This document shows positions 60,526 to 64,000 of a stretch of 64,000 nt of DNA, piece after piece. Origin of the DNA: Dasyornis broadbenti (lineage: Eukaryota > Chordata > Aves > Passeriformes > Dasyornithidae); assembly GCA_013397935.1 (NCBI GenBank), contig VZRN01003450.1, positions 1,125-65,124 of the forward strand, written 5' to 3'. The position numbers were made by a program, and so were the translations under genes. The notes under the pieces are model-generated. The model searched no databases and was not told where the DNA came from. It worked only from the letters and a program-made list of their open reading frames with translations. How positions within the stretch are numbered: the first letter of the stretch is position 1; each line of letters opens with the position of its first letter.

Positions 60526-63500
60526 AAAAACCTGAATGTTCTTTGTTCCTCTCCTCTCTCTGCTGGAGACACCTAACTTTCGGGCAGCTCATGAAAAAGG
60601 AGCTGAATTCTACCCTCAGGAGCCAGGTAAGCAGCACCATGGCTCAGCGGGTGTTGTACTAATGACCATGCCAGAGTATTTCAGAAAAAAGAAGTTTGAA
60701 ACTAATCTCTTTAATGGTGACAGCCACAAAAATTCCTGTGCAACTGTTTGCAACTTCCTCAGCCCTAATCCTTTCACGGGATTTTCACTTAGGTAGGCAT
60801 TGGCATCTTCTGTCCAGAAACGCCTGAGAGAGCACAGCCATATCCTTAAGGTTGTACCATTTCCACCCCTTAAAAGGCCACATTTTAATTATGACAGCAA
60901 TGACATCAGCACAGCCCAGAACCTCTGGTGCAGAACTCTAAGGTACAGGTCTGTCACTGAGATTTAAGGTGCTGTCTTTTCAGATGTGGAATTTGCAAAT
61001 TCATTCAATTGACGGGCTGGCTTTCATCAGCTTGTAAAACCATCCAAGCTGAAAGGTAATGCTGAGCGATGGGTACAAACAGTCTGAAATTGAGATGTCT
61101 TATAAATTTGGGGCAAAATGTCTGCTCACAGAACACATCATCACTCAGCCCAGGAACCAATATCCCATCAGGTCTGGGCTATCCAATCAGGCCTGCAGTT
61201 TCTATCTCACTGACATTTTTCTCGCTTTTGGGGAGGCCACATGTTTTTTTCCTGACCCTGTATAGCCCCAAAGCTCCAATCTGGTATTTACCAAGAACAG
61301 GTGGTGCTCACTTCCCATAATGTGAGCTGCCCATATATTCTGAGTGTCATGTACATGGTCTCTACCTCCTATGCCTCTGCTGCTTTCTTAAAGAACCTTT
61401 GTCAGAAGAAGGCTAACTCATGTTAGAACAGATGTGCCCCTGCTCAAGGGGGAGAAGAGGAAAGCATTTCTGTGCAGCTCTGTCTCCCTGCAGAGACATG
61501 TTTGACTGTGTGACATGCTCAGCCAAGACAGCAGCTCGTTTTCACTCTGTTCCACCCCTCCCCACTCATGACTTTGTCCCTGTCTTTAAAAATTTGGTAG
61601 CTCATGGAATCAGAAAATAATTTAGATAAAAGCTTTCAATCAAAACTTCTATTAATAATAAATTTAAAGGAAATATTTTTCAATGTTGTTTTTCTAGACA
61701 GCAGAAAATGCAGACTAAAGCCACTGTAAGACTGGAATACCCCATCATTAATCACAGCCCCTTCTGTCCACAGGTCAAAGTAGCAAAACACATTAATTAA
61801 ATGAATTTATTTAAAACTGAGATCAGGCAATAAGCAGGAAGCAAATTGCAGGGAAAGCTAGTCATTAACCTGATTTCTCTCTTCCCTGCCTCCTCCGCTG
61901 ATGCTGTACTGACTGCAGCTTCTGCCTCTGGCAGGCTTAATGAATATTCACCACGATAAAGAGTCTGAAACAACACATCCAATGCAAACAGCGTGTACTG
62001 AAAAACCCTCTCTGTGTCATTTGGAGGATCTCTGCGGACATCCTGGCTTCACTGATCATCCCTAAGCCTTTTTGGGATTAAAAAGCCCATTTAATCTTTC
62101 TGGGTTTTTTTCTGAAAAACAAAACAAATCAAAAACTCAACCCACAAAAAAAGAAAGTGAACAAAAATCCTTCATCAGCGTGATAAAATGACAGATACAG
62201 AACGGAAAGACAGAAAAATTATTCAGTCAGAATAAAACTGAACCATTTCAACTATCATTTTGCCAAAAAATCCCAACCCTCTCTAATGACTTTGTCGAAT
62301 TGGAGTATTAAACAAAAACCCCAAAAATGCTCTCTCTGCCTTCCCATCTTTTTGACCTCTTCTGCACTAATGAATCAGAAACAGGAGGAATGAACAAAAT
62401 GAAAACTTCTCCCCACCACGGAGCTTGTAGCTTTAATCCAGTGCTTGGGTTTAAAGTCAGTATTATTGAACAGGGTAATTATAGCACATATGTTGTGGGA
62501 GATTTGTAACCCCCCACTGCTCCGACATCCAGGCACAAAGCAGGGGGTGGGCATGCAGGTCACTTCCAGCTCACTATCAGTTCACTGTCCACGCTGACAC
62601 TGACAATTAATTTAAATAGAGATTATTTACCTCATTATAAAAAAACAATCTTACATGGCTGTGTATTAAAGTAATTGTCTCAGCTATCGAATAGCTCTGC
62701 CAGCATATTCTGAGATAAATGAAAACATAATTTGATTTGCTTGCTACCACAGCCTGCTGTGGCCAGAGCACAGCCCAGGGTAAATGGCTTCTTGCAGCTC
62801 CTAAAGGAGCAAACAGAGCATGATGTCTGCAGCTCCTCTTACTCTTCTTTTGCTAAAAGAAGCTTTTGCTCCCATAAAAATACCAGCCTTCTCAGGTAAT
62901 ATCCTTCTACTGCTGTACTTGTGCCCAGTCCTGCTCCCACAGGTAGAATTTTACCCCTTTCCTCCCCAAACTGAGGGCTAATCTGCTGCATCACCGAGAC
63001 TGCATGTGCACACATCCAGGATGCTCCTTATCATCTTTATAGATCTAATCGAATGTTGGACGAGGAGGAGATGCAGCATTTGACTGTTCGTGTCGCATGC
63101 AGAGGTGATTAGAGAGACATTACTCCTGCAGTGTAAGAAAAAATATTTTGGGGGGGGTATTTCTCCATGTCTGCAGGCTCACAGTGACTGTTTTTATGCA
63201 TTCATAGCTGAAAAGAGAACATTCTCCTCCCCCCCCCCCAAAAAAAAAGAACCCAAACCAAACAAACAAACCCCTCCAAATTATTTTCATCGTATAAATG
63301 TGTTTTTAATACAGTGTGGGCAGTTACAGCACCAGCCATTCTGCCCCTGTTTTAATGCAAACAGTAAAGTAAAGAGCTGCGAGTAGTGCAGGAAAATGGA
63401 AGTTGGAGCTGGGGGGACTGCTCTGCCCCTCAGCACCTAGGAAAGGTGTGGGCAGTGGCTGAGGACAATGTTCCCATGAAGACCTGCCTTGGGTCTGTCT

Positions 63501-64000
63501 CGCTACCACAAAGGAAAGGCTTTGCTTTCATGTCAAACCGGGTGCTATGCAGCCTAAATGCCCTAATTAAATATCCTTAAATGCCCTGAACTGAATGGCT
63601 AGAGCAGCAAGCAGCTACCCAGACCTCTGTTGAAGGTTGATTTTAGGAGTGCTTGGTAATGTGTCCCAAAAATGTGCGGTTTGATCAGATCTTTAAAAAT
63701 TTTTGAGCTTTGTGGCTCACATCTTCCTTCAGATGTGACCAGGAGGGGGGATGGCACTCTAACCATTTTCAGGAGGCTGTTGCTGTGGGTGGGGTTTGCC
63801 TCTGTTATATAAGGACATGAAATACTGTAAAGAGACTAAAAGTCACTGCAGAAGACAAAGCTCTGAATGTCGGGAGGACAGAACACGCCTGTGCACTGCT
63901 TAATCTATATTATGGAAAGCCAATTCTGGTTACTGTCTTCTGTCAAATTTAAATAAAAAATAATTTCATTCTAACATACAAGCCCTTTTATGTGAAAGAC
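60526..64000. other. Intronic DNA of PCDHA; no gene seen
   Basis: AT-rich, CR1-free interval. A C-run/A-run lies at 63229-63248. ATTA-rich stretches occur at 61745-61815 and 62600-62680. A TATA-like sequence (TTATATAAGG) lies at about 63804-63813, 55 bp past a CTCF-like match. None is strong enough to name as a gene or promoter. Confidence 0.4.
63229..63248. repeat. Homopolymer run (C)11(A)9
   Basis: An uninterrupted run of C is followed directly by a run of A, then A/C-rich low-complexity DNA to about 63275. Confidence 0.9.

Noticed and set aside
54651..64000. PCDHA constant exons 1 and 2
   Set aside because: I looked for the minus-strand coding of the conserved NPDWRYSASLRAG and QQWPTVSSATP segments and found neither. 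A GDQW-like stretch near 59840-59860 lies in unrelated sequence. They are probably outside the window.

Overview
The window looks like bird DNA, probably passerine. CR1 LINE fragments are spread through it in both orientations, many ending in the avian CR1 tail (TGATTCTATG-like), and its recognisable genes belong to the clustered protocadherin (PCDH) locus. All recognised coding sequence is on the minus strand, so transcription runs from high to low coordinates.

Layout in the direction of transcription. The window enters inside the PCDHA transcription unit. About 9.4 kb of non-coding DNA (64.0-54.63 kb, probably intron) leads to the last constant exon of PCDHA (54628-54318), which carries the shared, lysine-rich alpha cytoplasmic tail. 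A probable long 3'UTR follows, to about 52.2 kb. Next come about 38 kb without an intact gene (52-14 kb): CR1 copies, a few simple repeats, one GC-rich element with CTCF-like motifs (20.69-20.99 kb) and one decayed protocadherin relic (17.24-17.43 kb). A tandem array of large, GC-rich single exons follows: a spliced variable exon (13201-10811, ending in a strong GT donor), an apparently unspliced gene (7663-5207, stop codon) and a second unspliced gene (4382-1941, stop codon). The left edge holds the 5' flank of another array member whose exon lies just outside.

Each array exon encodes a signal peptide, six cadherin repeats (EC1-EC6) with calcium-binding linkers, one transmembrane helix and a short cytoplasmic tail. 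Clustered protocadherins are neuronal cell-surface recognition proteins, and each exon has its own promoter from which neurons choose stochastically. Alpha and gamma variable exons splice to shared constant exons, whereas beta genes are unspliced. By this criterion the first gene is gamma-type and the next two are beta-type.

The points most worth following are: a 424-bp block nearly identical between two array genes that otherwise differ, consistent with recent gene conversion of EC6; duplication of the promoter and 5' flank at the left edge with a roughly 220-bp indel; the spliced/unspliced order of the array; the protocadherin relic; and a candidate counterpart of the mammalian HS5-1 enhancer about 33 kb downstream of the alpha terminal exon. 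I found no non-protocadherin gene, RNA gene or CRISPR array.
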